DNA of 16,370 bases from contig DIAV01000040.1 of assembly GCA_002415895.1 (NCBI GenBank), positions 1 through 16,370 on the forward strand, written 5' to 3'. Positions within the stretch are counted from its first letter, which is position 1, and each line of letters opens with the position of its first letter. Source of the DNA: Anaerolineales bacterium UBA5069. Lineage in GTDB: Bacteria > Chloroflexota > Anaerolineae > Caldilineales > Caldilineaceae. The notes beneath the pieces were generated by a model. The model worked only from the letters and a program-made list of their open reading frames with translations, made no database searches and was not told the DNA's origin. Positions 1 through 8,240 of this stretch are shown in pieces. The translations under genes and the position numbers were made by a program.

Positions 1-7
1 GTCTTTA

Positions 8-937
8 TTATGTGGGTTGCAGCGCCAGCAGTTGCAGCGCCATCTGCTCAATGGCGGCGCGCTGGGTCGTCTGCTCCCGCCACGCCGCCGGGATCGCCTC
101 TGCGCCGTAGAACGCGCCTGCCAACTGGCCGACAATGGCCGCCGTCGTATCGGCGTCTTCGCCCAGGTTGGCGGCTGTGAGAACGGCATCGCGATAGCTG
201 CTGGTCTGCGCGAAGCACCAGAGCGCGGCTTCAAGCGCTTCCACCACATACCCTGAACCGCGGATTTGGTCCACCCCCTTGGCGCGCCATGCGCCTTGAG
301 CCGCCGCGCGCACGCCGGCATGGGTAAGCGGCAAATCGGCTGCTGCAGCGAGAAGCTCGTCGCGCCCTGCCCCGTTCAGCGCTGCCACGAGGATGGCGGC
401 ATAGACGCGGCAGCTTGCCACGGCGGACGGCGCGCCATGGGTTGTGCGCGAACTGTCGGCCGCCCATAGGTCCGCAAGGCTGCTGCTGGGCCACGCAGCA
501 AGGACTGCGGGGGCAAGGCGCATGAGCGAGCCGTTACCTGCAGTTTTGGGATCTGTGCTGCCTGCATAAGGGTTGCCGTCATGCTCAAAGCGGGAGAGCG
601 CCGCGCTTGTGGTGTTGCCAATGTCAAAGCAGTTGCCCTTGCTGCTCCAATGGCCATCGCGCCACCAGCGCACATAGCGCCGCATCTGATCGGCGGCATC
701 GAAGCCGTTACAGGTGATTAGGCTTTCTGCCAGGCACAACGCCATGGATGTGTCGTCTGTCCATTGGCCAGGCGTAAGTGACCAGGGGCCGCCGCCCACC
801 ATGTCGGTAATGGGCGTGAAGCTGCCGCGCGGCTTGAACTCCACGGCCGCACCCACTGCGTCGCCCACGGCAAGCCCCAGCAGGCAGCCAATGAAACGAT
901 CTTCGATGCTGATGGTGTCGGTATTGCTTGCAGTCAT
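8..937 (-). CDS. ADP-ribosylglycohydrolase (DraG family)
   Basis: This family removes ADP-ribose from proteins or small molecules with a binuclear metal centre; it acts in the cytoplasm. At 309 residues it is the usual length. I see the N-terminal GDAVG motif (25-29), the metal-binding TDD in WTDDTSMA (60-62), GNGSLMR (134-140), THGAP (166-170) and the C-terminal GEDADTT (259-265), whose aspartates complete the metal site, so it looks catalytically intact. The ATG at 937 is preferred because an AAAGAGA-like site lies just upstream and the conserved domain begins about a dozen residues later; an ATG at 985 in the same frame has no ribosome site. No ADP-ribosyltransferase partner (DraT) is in the window, so the substrate is unknown. 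It stands alone, divergent from the PLP enzyme gene. Confidence 0.93.
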   Translation of the reverse strand: MTASNTDTISIEDRFIGCLLGLAVGDAVGAAVEFKPRGSFTPITDMVGGGPWSLTPGQWTDDTSMALCLAESLITCNGFDAADQMRRYVRWWRDGHWSSKGNCFDIGNTTSAALSRFEHDGNPYAGSTDPKTAGNGSLMRLAPAVLAAWPSSSLADLWAADSSRTTHGAPSAVASCRVYAAILVAALNGAGRDELLAAAADLPLTHAGVRAAAQGAWRAKGVDQIRGSGYVVEALEAALWCFAQTSSYRDAVLTAANLGEDADTTAAIVGQLAGAFYGAEAIPAAWREQTTQRAAIEQMALQLLALQPT

Positions 938-1085
938 GGCTGTCTCTTTATGGGGCGCGAGTGGCGCAGGATGACAATTGTGCATTTACGGTGCGGGACA
1001 AGGGCACTGCGGTGCGTGAGATCGTAACACGTACGGGCCGCATGTCCTACTCGAGAGGTGCAGGGCGTGAGCGAGTGCAATTGCC

Positions 1086-1115
1086 TTGACAAAATGCGTC
1101 TGTATAGGAGACACT
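1086..1115 (+). promoter_or_regulatory. candidate sigma-70-type promoter upstream of the PLP enzyme gene
   Basis: A perfect TTGACA (1086-1091) is followed after 18 bases by GACACT (1110-1115), which matches the -10 consensus at three of six positions. An overlapping alternative is TTGCCT (1081-1086), 16 bases, TATAGG (1103-1108). Either would start a transcript near 1115-1122, giving a leader of over 100 bases before the coding region. This is sequence inspection only. Confidence 0.45.
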
Positions 1116-1121
1116 AACATA

Positions 1122-1190
1122 TTGCCTGCGGGCATGTGGCAGGCAGCGCTCTTGCCTGCGCGCGTTCTTGTTGTCCTGTTGATTGTATGA
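1122..1190 (+). promoter_or_regulatory. possible attenuator-like leader: alternative hairpins plus Leu/Val/Ile-rich mini-ORF
   Basis: TGCCTGC occurs twice (1123-1129 and 1153-1159), with its complement GCAGGCA (1139-1145) between, so the middle element can pair with either flank and the two hairpins exclude each other. An overlapping mini-ORF reads from an ATG at 1134 (or an in-frame TTG at 1122) to a TGA ending at 1190. The ATG-started peptide is MWQAALLPARVLVVLLIV, ending in a run of Val, Leu and Ile. This resembles branched-chain amino-acid leader peptides. However, there is no clear terminator hairpin with a T-run behind it, and the mini-ORF has no well-placed ribosome site. I treat it as a hypothesis. 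Confidence 0.3.
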
Positions 1191-1240
1191 TCTGAACCGG
1201 CATGCCGACGGGGATCTCGGTCTTTATCAAGGTGCTGCGC

Positions 1241-2362
1241 GTGATTGCGTATTGTCCGACGAGTCGATTTCGTACCGATGCGGCGCTAAGCCCATTGCGC
1301 TGTCCTTCGACGGGTGATCCCCTCGAGTTTACCGAGTTGCCCGCTTTTCACCCTGAGCGAATTGACGTCGGTGAGCCCGGGCTGTGGCGCTATGCCGCCA
1401 TGCTTCCCGTGGCATCACCCACCTGCGCGCGCATTACGCTGGGCGAGGGTTGGACGCCGCTTGTTGAAGACACCTGGCAGCGACGTCCCGTGCGCTGGAA
1501 GCTGGACGCGCTCATGCCCACCGGCTCCTACAAGGATCGCGGCGTCAGCGTCATGGTCAATTGGCTTGCAGGGTTGGGCGCTGAGGTGTTTGTGGATGAC
1601 TCGAGCGGCAATGCGGGCGCGAGCCTTGCCTGCTATGCGGCGCGCGCCGGCCTTGAGGCGACAATCTATGTGCCCGCCAGCGCGCCCGAACCCAAGAAGG
1701 CCCAAATTGCGATTTATGGCGCAGAGTTGGTTGAGGTGCGCGGCCCGCGCAGCGAGTGCGCACTGGCCGCCGAGAACGCAACGCGTGGCAGGCGCGAAAT
1801 TGCCTATGCATCGCACGCGTGGCACCCGGCCTTTCTGCTGGGCATGATGACCCTGGCCTGGGAGATTTGGGAGCAGATGGGGCGGCGCGTGCCAAAATGG
1901 ATAGTTGCGCCTGTAGGCAATGGCGGGCTGATGATGGGCGTTTGGCGCGGCTTCCAGAATCTGCAGAAGTCGGGGCTAACGGATTCATTGCCGCGGCTTG
2001 TCGGTGTGCAGGCGGAGCCTTTCACGCCGGTTTATGACGCGTATCGGCGCGATGATGTGAACTACGGCGAGCCACCGCTGCTGCTGGAAACGATCAGCGC
2101 TGACGGCATTGCGATTAGCCGCCCTGTGCGCGGCCACGCCGTGGTTGAGGCGTTGAGCCAATCGGGCGGTTTGGCTGTTTCGGTGAATGCCGCCGAAATC
2201 GAACAAGCGCATGGACAATTGGCGCGGCGTGGTCTTTATGTAGAGCCGACAAGTGCAACTGTGGCCGCGGCCCTCACGAAGCTCGACAAGAGCATTGCGC
2301 CTGGCGATGAGGTTGTCGCTGTGCTCACGGGCCTTGGCCTCAAGCGGCTGCCCGTGACGTAA
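1241..2362 (+). CDS. threonine-synthase-family PLP-dependent enzyme
   Basis: A fold-type II PLP enzyme closest to threonine synthase, which converts O-phosphohomoserine to threonine. Numbering from the GTG at 1241, PTGSYKDRG (93-101) carries the PLP lysine K98, SSGNAGAS (121-128) matches the substrate/cofactor loop, and GNGG (226-229) is the phosphate-binding glycine loop. The N-terminus keeps only one cysteine of each pair of the zinc-ribbon often found in this family (CPTS and CPSTGDPLE). I chose GTG 1241 because AAGG lies 8 bases upstream and the domain starts at once. An ATG at 1202 in the same frame adds 13 residues but has no ribosome site. O-phosphohomoserine specificity is not proved; another threonine-synthase-like lyase is possible. 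rnc follows 109 bases later on the same strand. Confidence 0.85.
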   Translation: MIAYCPTSRFRTDAALSPLRCPSTGDPLEFTELPAFHPERIDVGEPGLWRYAAMLPVASPTCARITLGEGWTPLVEDTWQRRPVRWKLDALMPTGSYKDRGVSVMVNWLAGLGAEVFVDDSSGNAGASLACYAARAGLEATIYVPASAPEPKKAQIAIYGAELVEVRGPRSECALAAENATRGRREIAYASHAWHPAFLLGMMTLAWEIWEQMGRRVPKWIVAPVGNGGLMMGVWRGFQNLQKSGLTDSLPRLVGVQAEPFTPVYDAYRRDDVNYGEPPLLLETISADGIAISRPVRGHAVVEALSQSGGLAVSVNAAEIEQAHGQLARRGLYVEPTSATVAAALTKLDKSIAPGDEVVAVLTGLGLKRLPVT

Positions 2363-2471
2363 ACGTAGTGAACGTGGATACGTGTGGCTTCTGTTAGCGA
2401 CGGCGAGAGTCGCACCACAGTGTTCCATACGTAAAACAATTTCTCATGTAGATGCTCATTCCTCCAAAACG

Positions 2472-3296
2472 ATGCACTCGCCTATGAATAGCATGCAAAT
2501 TGATGGATTCGACCTGCAACACAACCTTGGATTTCAAGACAAAGGCCTTCTGCAACAGGCCTTCGTGCATCGTTCGTACATGAATGAGCACGCCCCCGAA
2601 GATGAAACGCTGGCAGACAACGAGCGCATGGAGTTTCTGGGCGATTCGGTGCTGGGCTTTGTGGTGAGCGATTTGATTTATGCACGTTATCCCGAAGCGC
2701 CCGAGGGTACATTGACCCACCTGCGCACGCTGCTGGTGCGGCGTGAAACACTGGCCCAATTGGCAATTGAGCTTGGTCTGGGTGACCTGTTGTTGCTGGG
2801 CGTAGGCGAGGAATCGAGCGGCGGGCGCACGCGCCTTGCCACCCTTTGCGCCTGCTATGAGGCTGTTGTAGGCGCGATCTTTCTAGATCGCGGCCTGGAA
2901 AGCGTGCGCGCATTTATACTTCCGCGCATGGAGGCGATTCTCGACGGTATGGAAGTCAACGTCATGCCCAGGGATCCAAAAAGCCGCTTCCAGGAGCACG
3001 CGCAGCGCACGCTGGGCTATACGCCGCGCTACAAGGTGGTTGAGGCTAACGGGCCGGACCACGCCAAGGTCTTTACAACGATTGTGAGCGTAAAGGGTGT
3101 AGCCAAGGGTGTGGGGGCAGGGCTGAGCAAGCAGGATGCCAGCCAGGCCGCCGCCGCCATGGCGCTGGCGCGCGCGGGTGAAAAGGCGCCGGAGTACATG
3201 CCCGAGCCCGAGCTTGAATCGCGGCACGGCTTCGGGCCGGAGGTGGAGGGAATCGCAGTGGAAACGCCACAAGCGCCCGTGGCTGCGTCGCAATGA
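2472..3296 (+). CDS. rnc: ribonuclease III
   Basis: Double-strand-specific endoribonuclease for rRNA and mRNA processing in the cytoplasm. The catalytic domain spans about residues 13-160, with the signature NERMEFLGDSVLG (50-62; E54 and D58 are metal or catalytic residues) and YEAVVGAIFLD (129-139; E130). A double-stranded-RNA-binding domain follows (about 168-236), then an acidic tail of some 38 residues that the family does not need. Oddity: the Asp three residues before the second catalytic Glu (D114 in E. coli) is Ala here (A127, in LCACYE). No Shine-Dalgarno precedes the ATGs at 2472, 2484 or 2493; a CCTCC lies at 2461. The frame stays open upstream to a GTG at 2382, but homology starts only after 2493, so 2472 is a compromise. 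Probably co-transcribed with the PLP enzyme gene. Confidence 0.92.
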   Translation: MHSPMNSMQIDGFDLQHNLGFQDKGLLQQAFVHRSYMNEHAPEDETLADNERMEFLGDSVLGFVVSDLIYARYPEAPEGTLTHLRTLLVRRETLAQLAIELGLGDLLLLGVGEESSGGRTRLATLCACYEAVVGAIFLDRGLESVRAFILPRMEAILDGMEVNVMPRDPKSRFQEHAQRTLGYTPRYKVVEANGPDHAKVFTTIVSVKGVAKGVGAGLSKQDASQAAAAMALARAGEKAPEYMPEPELESRHGFGPEVEGIAVETPQAPVAASQ

Positions 3297-3334
3297 GCAT
3301 CAGCGGTCACTTCTGGAAGATATGGAAAAGACAT

Positions 3335-3370
3335 AAGCCCCACACCTTGCGCAAGGTGTGGGGCTTTTTT
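3335..3370 (+). terminator. intrinsic terminator after rnc
   Basis: A perfect 16-base-pair inverted repeat (3335-3350 with 3351-3366, arm AAGCCCCACACCTTGC) is followed by a six-T run (3365-3370). The T-run is on the plus strand, so it should end the rnc transcript. The palindrome is also met by transcripts leaving the convergent smc gene, where a weaker T-rich stretch follows, so it may work both ways. Confidence 0.93.
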
Positions 3371-3394
3371 GCAGGCTCAATGTGCTTCACATAA

Positions 3395-6300
3395 CTACAT
3401 GGAGACAATTTCCTCAAGCGCTGCGAAGTCGGCCACGGTCGGTGCGTCCTGTGCGGCGGCGGACCCACCCGCGCCATTGCCGCTGCCATTGGCCGGGCTG
3501 TCATGCACAATGGCGTCGCCCTCCAGGCGCAGGCTAATGACCTTGCTCACGCCATCATCGCCCATGGTGATGCCGTAGATCGTGTTGGCGCCTTCAAGCG
3601 TGCGCCGGTTGTGCGTCACGATAATAAACTGCGTGCCGGTGCTCAAGTCCTCTACGGCAAGGCGGAAACGGTCGACATTGGCTTCGTCGAGAGCGGCATC
3701 CACTTCGTCGAGCACGCAGAAGGGGGTGGGGCTGACGCGCAGAATGGCAAAGATGAGGGCGCACGCGGCCAGTGATCGCTCGCCGCCGGACAGTAGCGCC
3801 AGACTTTGGGGTCGTTTGCCCGGTGGCCGTGCAATTACCTCAATGCCGGAGTTGGCGATATTGTCGGGCTCCGTAAGGAGCAACTCCGCGGCGCCGCCAT
3901 TGAAGAGCTTGCGGAACTCCAGTTGGAATTGCTCTGCCACAAGCTGGAAGGTGCGCGTGAATTCCGTCTGCATCTTGGCATCAAGCTCGGCGATGATGCG
4001 GTGCAGGTCGGAAGCGGCTGATTCGAGGTCATCGCTCTGGACAGTGAGATGCTCAAAGCGCTGCGCTGCCTCGTCATATTCGCGCGGCGCATCGGGATTC
4101 ACGTTGACAAGGCGTGAGAGGCGACCGCGCAGCGCGAGCAACTCTTCTTCAACGCCCTCGGGCGCAGACTCGCGCACGGGCAATTGCTCGACAAACGCGT
4201 CGAAGGGCAATGGTGGTTGATAGGCGACCTCGCCGTTGGTTTCCATGGCGGCAAGGCCGAGGTCGCGCTCAATTTCAGCGCGCAGCTGCTGCACGGCGTC
4301 CTGACTGCGTTGGAGGATCAGCTGCGCGTGGGCACAGGCGCTTTCGTCAATGCGCTGAGCGTGCTGCAATTTGCGCTCGCGCGCGCTTGCCTCACTTTCG
4401 GCAGCTTCCAGTTGGGCGAGTTCACTTTCCTGGGGCGCAATCTCCGCCTGGAGTGCATCAAGGCGCTGGCGCACGCTGCCTTCCTGCTGTGCAAGCTGTG
4501 CCAGTCGCTGCTCAAGCTCAGCGCCTTCGGCCTGCAGGGTTGCGCTCTGTTGTTGTTTGGTTTGTATCTGACGTGCAATTCCTGCGAGCGTGCGCTGCTG
4601 CTGCTCTGCAAGCGCCTGGCGGCTCTGTACGAGGCCTGCGGCGGTGGCTTCGGCTGCGCGTTCGTCCGCAAGGGTGCGCAATAGGATATCCGCGCTGCTG
4701 TGCGCGGCAGTGGCCTCTGCCTGCGCCAGCGTCTCCTCAGCAGCAGCGCACTCGGCCTGTGCGCGTTCCAGCGCATGCTCCGCCTCAACCAGGCGCTTTG
4801 CAAGTGTGGTCGCTTCGGTTGTGCCTGAATGCGCTTGTTCGTTGAGATAGCGCAACTGCTGCGTGGCGCGATCACTCGCGCGCCGCGCTTCTTCCACAGC
4901 ATTGCGCGCGCTGCGTTCGCTGCGCGTGAGTTCGGCGCGGGCGCGTTGCAACGCTTCGGCTGCACCCGTGGTTTCGGCCTGTTGTTCGGCAAGGCTGCGG
5001 CAACCGGCTGCGGCTGATTGCGCCTGTGCGCGTGCCGCCTCAACTGCATTTGGGAGTTCGCGCCGCTCGCGCTCGCGCGCCAGCACCGAATCGTCGCGCC
5101 GCTCTCCGTCGCTGCCACCCGTTACTGCGCCGCCGGGGCGCACAATTTCACCATCCAAAGTCACAACTGTGGGGCGCGCGCCGCTGCGCAGGGTGTCAAG
5201 CGCCTGGCGCGCGGTAGGCAGATCGGTCACAATCCAAATCCGGTTAAGGAGATGATCACGCGCGCCAGTAGCGCGAGGGTCGCACGTCACAAGGTCTGCG
5301 GCGTTGCCCAGCACGCCTGCCATGCGTGGCGCAGGGATGGTGGCAGCGGTGTTCAACCGATCAAGGGGCAGGAAGGTGGCACGCCCGCGCTGGCTGCGTT
5401 TGAGGTGCTCAATGGCTGCCTGCGCGTCCTGCCAGGTGGCGGTGACGACGTTCTGCAGCGCGCCACCCAGAGCAATCTCAATGGCTTTCTCGTGCTGCGA
5501 ATCGACGCGCAGGAGAGACGCCACCGGGCCAAGAATGCCGGGCAGGTTGGCTTGCAGGACGGCGCGCACCCCAGAGGCCAAACCGGCGCCCTCTTGCGAG
5601 AGGCGGGTGAGCAGATCGAGGCGCGTTTGAAGTTTGTCAACATCGCTGTCGGCGCGCCTGCGGATGGTTTCGGCGGCGTCGAGATCAGTACGTAAGCGGG
5701 CGCGGCGCGACTCGATGGCTGCTGCGTCTGCCTGCAGGGTGGCGGCCTCCGCCTCGAGTGCGGCGTGGGCGGCCTCTGCCTGCTCGAGCAGGGCGCGCGC
5801 GCAGGCACCGGCGGTTTCCGCTGCGTGTAGTGAACTCGCAAGCGTCTCCGATTGGCGCGCAATGAGCTGGGCGCGTTCGGCAATCTGGGTGCGGAGCGCA
5901 CGCGCTTCCGTGGCCTGCTGCTGTGCCTTTGCCAATGCGCGGCGCGCCGCGTCTACGGCTGCCTGCAGCGATTCCTGGGCACGACGGCGTTCGCCAATGG
6001 CGCTTTCGGTTGCGTGCAGGGCGGTGGCCGCGGCGCTGCGCATGGCCGCGGCTTCGGCCAACTCCCCTTGAAGTTGGGCAATGCGCGCCGTCAGTGCGTC
6101 ATGCTCCACCTGGAGCAGCCCCAGCTCGCGCTGCGCGTCATCCGCACGCTCGAGCACCTGGCGCAACCGCTCGCGGCGCACGGCCAGGTCGCGCCCCACA
6201 ATTTCAGCCTCGTTGTGCAGCGCGCCTGCGGCGCGATGGCGCTCGCCCACATCGGCACGCAGCGCGCTTTGCCTGGCGCGCAATGCTTCAATCGTGCGTG

Positions 6301-7096
6301 CGGCCTCATCAAGAAGTGGCTGCCGGTCGTCAACCTGGTTCTGCAGGATTTTGGCGTCGGCATGGTGCTCTTCCACCTGGGCAATCGCGGCGTGCCAGCG
6401 ATAGCCATACCATTCGCGCAGGAGGCCACGCAGGTCCGTTGCCATCTGTTCGCGCTCGCGCGCGCGCTCGGCCTGGCGCTTGAGCGTGCCCATGCGTGGG
6501 GCCAGCTCGGCAACAATATCGCGCACGCGCGTCAGGTTCGTCTGCGTGGCCTCAAGGCGGCGCATTGAGCTTTCGCGCTTGGACTGATAGCCGGTAATGC
6601 CTGCCGCCTCTTCGAAGAGCGAGCGGCGCTCTTCGGGTGCAAGGCTGAGCACTTTATCGATGAGGCCCTGGCCGATGACCGCATAGGTGCGTTTGCCTAA
6701 ACCCGTTTGCGAGAGCAATTCGGTGACATCGGCCAGGCGCACGCGCTGCCCGTTGACAATGTACTCGTTGTCGCCGTCGCGATAGGCGCGGCGGGTGATT
6801 TCAACCTCGGCAAAGTCGATGGGGATCTCGCCGCCGCTGTTGTCCAGCGTCAGGCTGACCTGCGCCATGCCCAGGCGCGCCTTCTTGTCGGAGCCCGCGA
6901 AGATGATATCGCTTGTCTTTTTCGAGCGCAGCAGGCCAAACGACTGCTCGCCAAGACACCAGCGCACAGCATCCACAATGTTGGATTTGCCCGAGCCATT
7001 GGGGCCAACAACGGCGGTGATCCCCGGATCGAAGATGAATTCGGACCGCTTGGCGAAGGTCTTGAAGCCTTGAATGACGACGCGCTTGATGAGCAT
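3395..7096 (-). CDS. smc: chromosome segregation protein SMC
   Basis: Bacterial condensin ATPase that organises and helps segregate chromosomes, usually with ScpA and ScpB. All parts are present in 1233 residues, a normal to slightly long size. They are Walker [10 protein letters not shown] (31-39), a first coiled coil (about 170-500, rich in Ala, Glu, Gln and Arg), a hinge (about 505-665), a second coiled coil (about 670-1000), the ABC signature LSGGERSL (1102-1109), and Walker B FCVLDEVD with D1130/E1131. A Gly/Ala/Asn-rich tail of about 40 residues follows the ATPase head. The ATG at 7096 places the conserved [13 protein letters not shown] start correctly. It has no Shine-Dalgarno, and an extended -10 lies 8 bases upstream, suggesting a leaderless message. 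scpA, scpB and ftsY are not in the window. Confidence 0.97.
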   Translation of the reverse strand: MLIKRVVIQGFKTFAKRSEFIFDPGITAVVGPNGSGKSNIVDAVRWCLGEQSFGLLRSKKTSDIIFAGSDKKARLGMAQVSLTLDNSGGEIPIDFAEVEITRRAYRDGDNEYIVNGQRVRLADVTELLSQTGLGKRTYAVIGQGLIDKVLSLAPEERRSLFEEAAGITGYQSKRESSMRRLEATQTNLTRVRDIVAELAPRMGTLKRQAERAREREQMATDLRGLLREWYGYRWHAAIAQVEEHHADAKILQNQVDDRQPLLDEAARTIEALRARQSALRADVGERHRAAGALHNEAEIVGRDLAVRRERLRQVLERADDAQRELGLLQVEHDALTARIAQLQGELAEAAAMRSAAATALHATESAIGERRRAQESLQAAVDAARRALAKAQQQATEARALRTQIAERAQLIARQSETLASSLHAAETAGACARALLEQAEAAHAALEAEAATLQADAAAIESRRARLRTDLDAAETIRRRADSDVDKLQTRLDLLTRLSQEGAGLASGVRAVLQANLPGILGPVASLLRVDSQHEKAIEIALGGALQNVVTATWQDAQAAIEHLKRSQRGRATFLPLDRLNTAATIPAPRMAGVLGNAADLVTCDPRATGARDHLLNRIWIVTDLPTARQALDTLRSGARPTVVTLDGEIVRPGGAVTGGSDGERRDDSVLARERERRELPNAVEAARAQAQSAAAGCRSLAEQQAETTGAAEALQRARAELTRSERSARNAVEEARRASDRATQQLRYLNEQAHSGTTEATTLAKRLVEAEHALERAQAECAAAEETLAQAEATAAHSSADILLRTLADERAAEATAAGLVQSRQALAEQQQRTLAGIARQIQTKQQQSATLQAEGAELEQRLAQLAQQEGSVRQRLDALQAEIAPQESELAQLEAAESEASARERKLQHAQRIDESACAHAQLILQRSQDAVQQLRAEIERDLGLAAMETNGEVAYQPPLPFDAFVEQLPVRESAPEGVEEELLALRGRLSRLVNVNPDAPREYDEAAQRFEHLTVQSDDLESAASDLHRIIAELDAKMQTEFTRTFQLVAEQFQLEFRKLFNGGAAELLLTEPDNIANSGIEVIARPPGKRPQSLALLSGGERSLAACALIFAILRVSPTPFCVLDEVDAALDEANVDRFRLAVEDLSTGTQFIIVTHNRRTLEGANTIYGITMGDDGVSKVISLRLEGDAIVHDSPANGSGNGAGGSAAAQDAPTVADFAALEEIVSM

Positions 7097-7104
7097 AGAG
7101 GGCG

Positions 7105-7113
7105 ATCATAGCA
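7105..7113 (-). promoter_or_regulatory. extended -10 promoter of smc
   Basis: On the minus strand TGCTATGAT (7113-7105) is an extended -10 (TGn followed by TATGAT, five of six to consensus). The -35 region at the usual spacing is poor (CTGCCT), as is common with extended -10 promoters. The expected transcription start falls at about 7096-7098, on or within two bases of the smc start codon. Confidence 0.55.
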
Positions 7114-7247
7114 CAAAAAGGGCGCAGAGGCAGATGCGGGCGGCGTTCATCACGGTTTCTCAATAGTCGGCTGATTGCTGACAAAGAAGTCCTGGCGTTC
7201 ATATGCAGAAGAAACCGGCGCCAAATCCGCCTCCGTACGCAAGTTCT

Positions 7248-7253
7248 TATGAT
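7248..7253 (+). promoter_or_regulatory. weak candidate -10 for the ApbE operon
   Basis: TATGAT at 7248-7253 is a good -10 hexamer, but nothing close to TTGACA lies 16-18 bases upstream. If used, the transcript would start near 7260 and include the folded leader before the first gene. It is the best -10 I see in the 278 bases between smc and the operon. Confidence 0.25.
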
Positions 7254-7310
7254 GCACTTATAGTTGCTTCATATTTGGGGCGTACCATCATCTGCGCAAC
7301 GAGAGTTGAG

Positions 7311-7367
7311 CGTGCAAAGACGCATGCGTGACAAGGTGCGGTCCGTGTGGCCGCTTGCACGAGGAGG
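7311..7367 (+). promoter_or_regulatory. structured leader abutting the Shine-Dalgarno of the ApbE operon
   Basis: CGTGCAA (7311-7317) pairs perfectly with TTGCACG (7355-7361). Inside it, GCGGTC (7338-7343) pairs with GGCCGC (7349-7354, one G-U) around a five-base loop, directly adjacent to the closing stem. A palindrome ACGCATGCGT (7320-7329) fills the other arm. The outer stem shares its last base with the strong ribosome site GAGGAGG (7361-7367). The shape resembles a three-way junction that could gate translation. I do not recognise it as any known riboswitch class. Confidence 0.35.
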
Positions 7368-7374
7368 TTACGTT

Positions 7375-7599
7375 ATGCAGACAAGACAGAGGGACGGTGG
7401 CGACGGCAAACGCAGCGCCACACGCAAATCCCGCAAGCCCGGCCAGTTCAAGGCTCAACTGGCGCTGGCTGCTTTTGTGCTTGTGGCCGCCGCCACGCTT
7501 GCGCTGACATCTGCGGGTGTCATCCACACAGTGGTGGCATCGACGACGGCGGGGCAGGTTGCTGCTGTGAATTTGCCCATGATAGAGGTGATACGATGA
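7375..7599 (+). CDS. small single-pass membrane protein of unknown function
   Basis: A 74-residue protein I do not recognise. A basic N-terminus (about 1-27, many Arg and Lys) precedes one hydrophobic segment (about 28-52). A short, polar to mildly hydrophobic tail of some 20 residues follows. The positive-inside rule puts the N-terminus in the cytoplasm and the tail outside; an uncleaved signal anchor is the simplest reading. The ATG at 7375 is clear because GAGGAGG (7361-7367) stands 7 bases upstream; the same frame is open further left without another ribosome site. Its TGA overlaps the ATG of the next gene (ATGA at 7596-7599), so the two are probably translationally coupled. Membership in the ApbE operon suggests a role with the flavin or heme proteins. 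Confidence 0.75.
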   Translation: MQTRQRDGGDGKRSATRKSRKPGQFKAQLALAAFVLVAAATLALTSAGVIHTVVASTTAGQVAAVNLPMIEVIR

Positions 7600-8240
7600 C
7601 AGGCTTTCAGAATGATCAGCCGCAGGGCGAGGTGCTGCGAACAGGGGCAAGCCGTGGGGCGCCCCCAGCGCCGACGGGCAGACCACTCGCCAAGGCCAGC
7701 GAAGCGAAGACGATGCTCGCCACATTGCGCATGACGGCGGCGGTGGGCGCCGTGGGATTGACGCTGGCAGGGTGGGGGATGCTGGCCCGCGCATCATCCA
7801 TTGCGCCTGCGGAAGTGCAGAACAATACGGCGAGTTTCTCCGGTTCGGCCGCGGGGCTTGTTGCAGCAGCCCAGGCTTCGGCAACGATAGCCGTTCTGCC
7901 CGCGACGAATGCAGCTGTTGGCAACGTAGACACAGCAAGCACCGCTACCGAGACCGCTACCGAGACCGGCAGGGCGACAGGGGCGGGCGCGCAGGCTGTA
8001 CTGGTTTTGCCCACGGCTACGCCCGCACCTGTGGCCACAGCCACGCCCGCGCCCGAGGTGCAGGTCAATGTGGTTGAGTGGGTGGCGACGCGGGCTGGAG
8101 ATCCTGTGGCCGTGGTGCAGGATACCGCGGGTGTACTCTGGTATGTGTGGGGGCCGGACGTCACGCGGATTGAGCAGGGGTTGGAACCAGAGTATGCGCC
8201 CCAGGCCGTTAACGCAGTTGCGCGATCGCGTGCATCGTGA
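7596..8240 (+). CDS. membrane-anchored Ala/Thr-rich protein in ApbE operon, unknown function
   Basis: A 214-residue protein of no family I recognise. Residues 1-45 are polar. A hydrophobic segment (about 46-64) should anchor it with the C-terminus outside. Residues 70-155 are low-complexity (Ala, Thr, Pro, Val), including an exact 12-base tandem duplication at 7941-7964 and a TATPAP repeat (140-153). The last 60 residues (about 155-214) look like a small folded unit, with LWYVWGPDVTR (181-191). DTASTAT (112-118) resembles the flavinylation consensus Dxx[S/T]GA[S/T] except for Thr in place of Gly; in such low-complexity sequence this may be chance. AGAGG lies 7 bases before the ATG. The stop overlaps the GTG start of apbE. 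It could be the flavin acceptor or a scaffold; neither is shown. Confidence 0.75.
   Translation: MTGFQNDQPQGEVLRTGASRGAPPAPTGRPLAKASEAKTMLATLRMTAAVGAVGLTLAGWGMLARASSIAPAEVQNNTASFSGSAAGLVAAAQASATIAVLPATNAAVGNVDTASTATETATETGRATGAGAQAVLVLPTATPAPVATATPAPEVQVNVVEWVATRAGDPVAVVQDTAGVLWYVWGPDVTRIEQGLEPEYAPQAVNAVARSRAS
7941..7964 (+). repeat. 12-base tandem duplication inside the Ala/Thr-rich linker
   Basis: ACCGCTACCGAG occurs twice head to tail (7941-7952 and 7953-7964), followed by a partial third copy starting ACCG. It encodes a TATE repeat and suggests slippage-driven length change in this linker. Confidence 0.8.

Noticed and set aside
8..985. Upstream ATG at 985 as the ADP-ribosylglycohydrolase start
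   Set aside because: No ribosome site precedes it and the 16 extra residues show no family similarity; ATG 937 has a site.
4114..4845. Long open frame on the plus strand opposite smc, and others such as 5852-6568 and 5018-5695
   Set aside because: These are shadows of the GC-rich coiled-coil codons of smc. They have no ribosome site, no recognisable domain, and odd Arg/Ala/Cys-rich composition.
7978..8070. TATPAP repeats as a possible CRISPR or tandem-repeat array
   Set aside because: They are degenerate coding repeats of a Pro/Thr linker, with no spacers and only about two copies.
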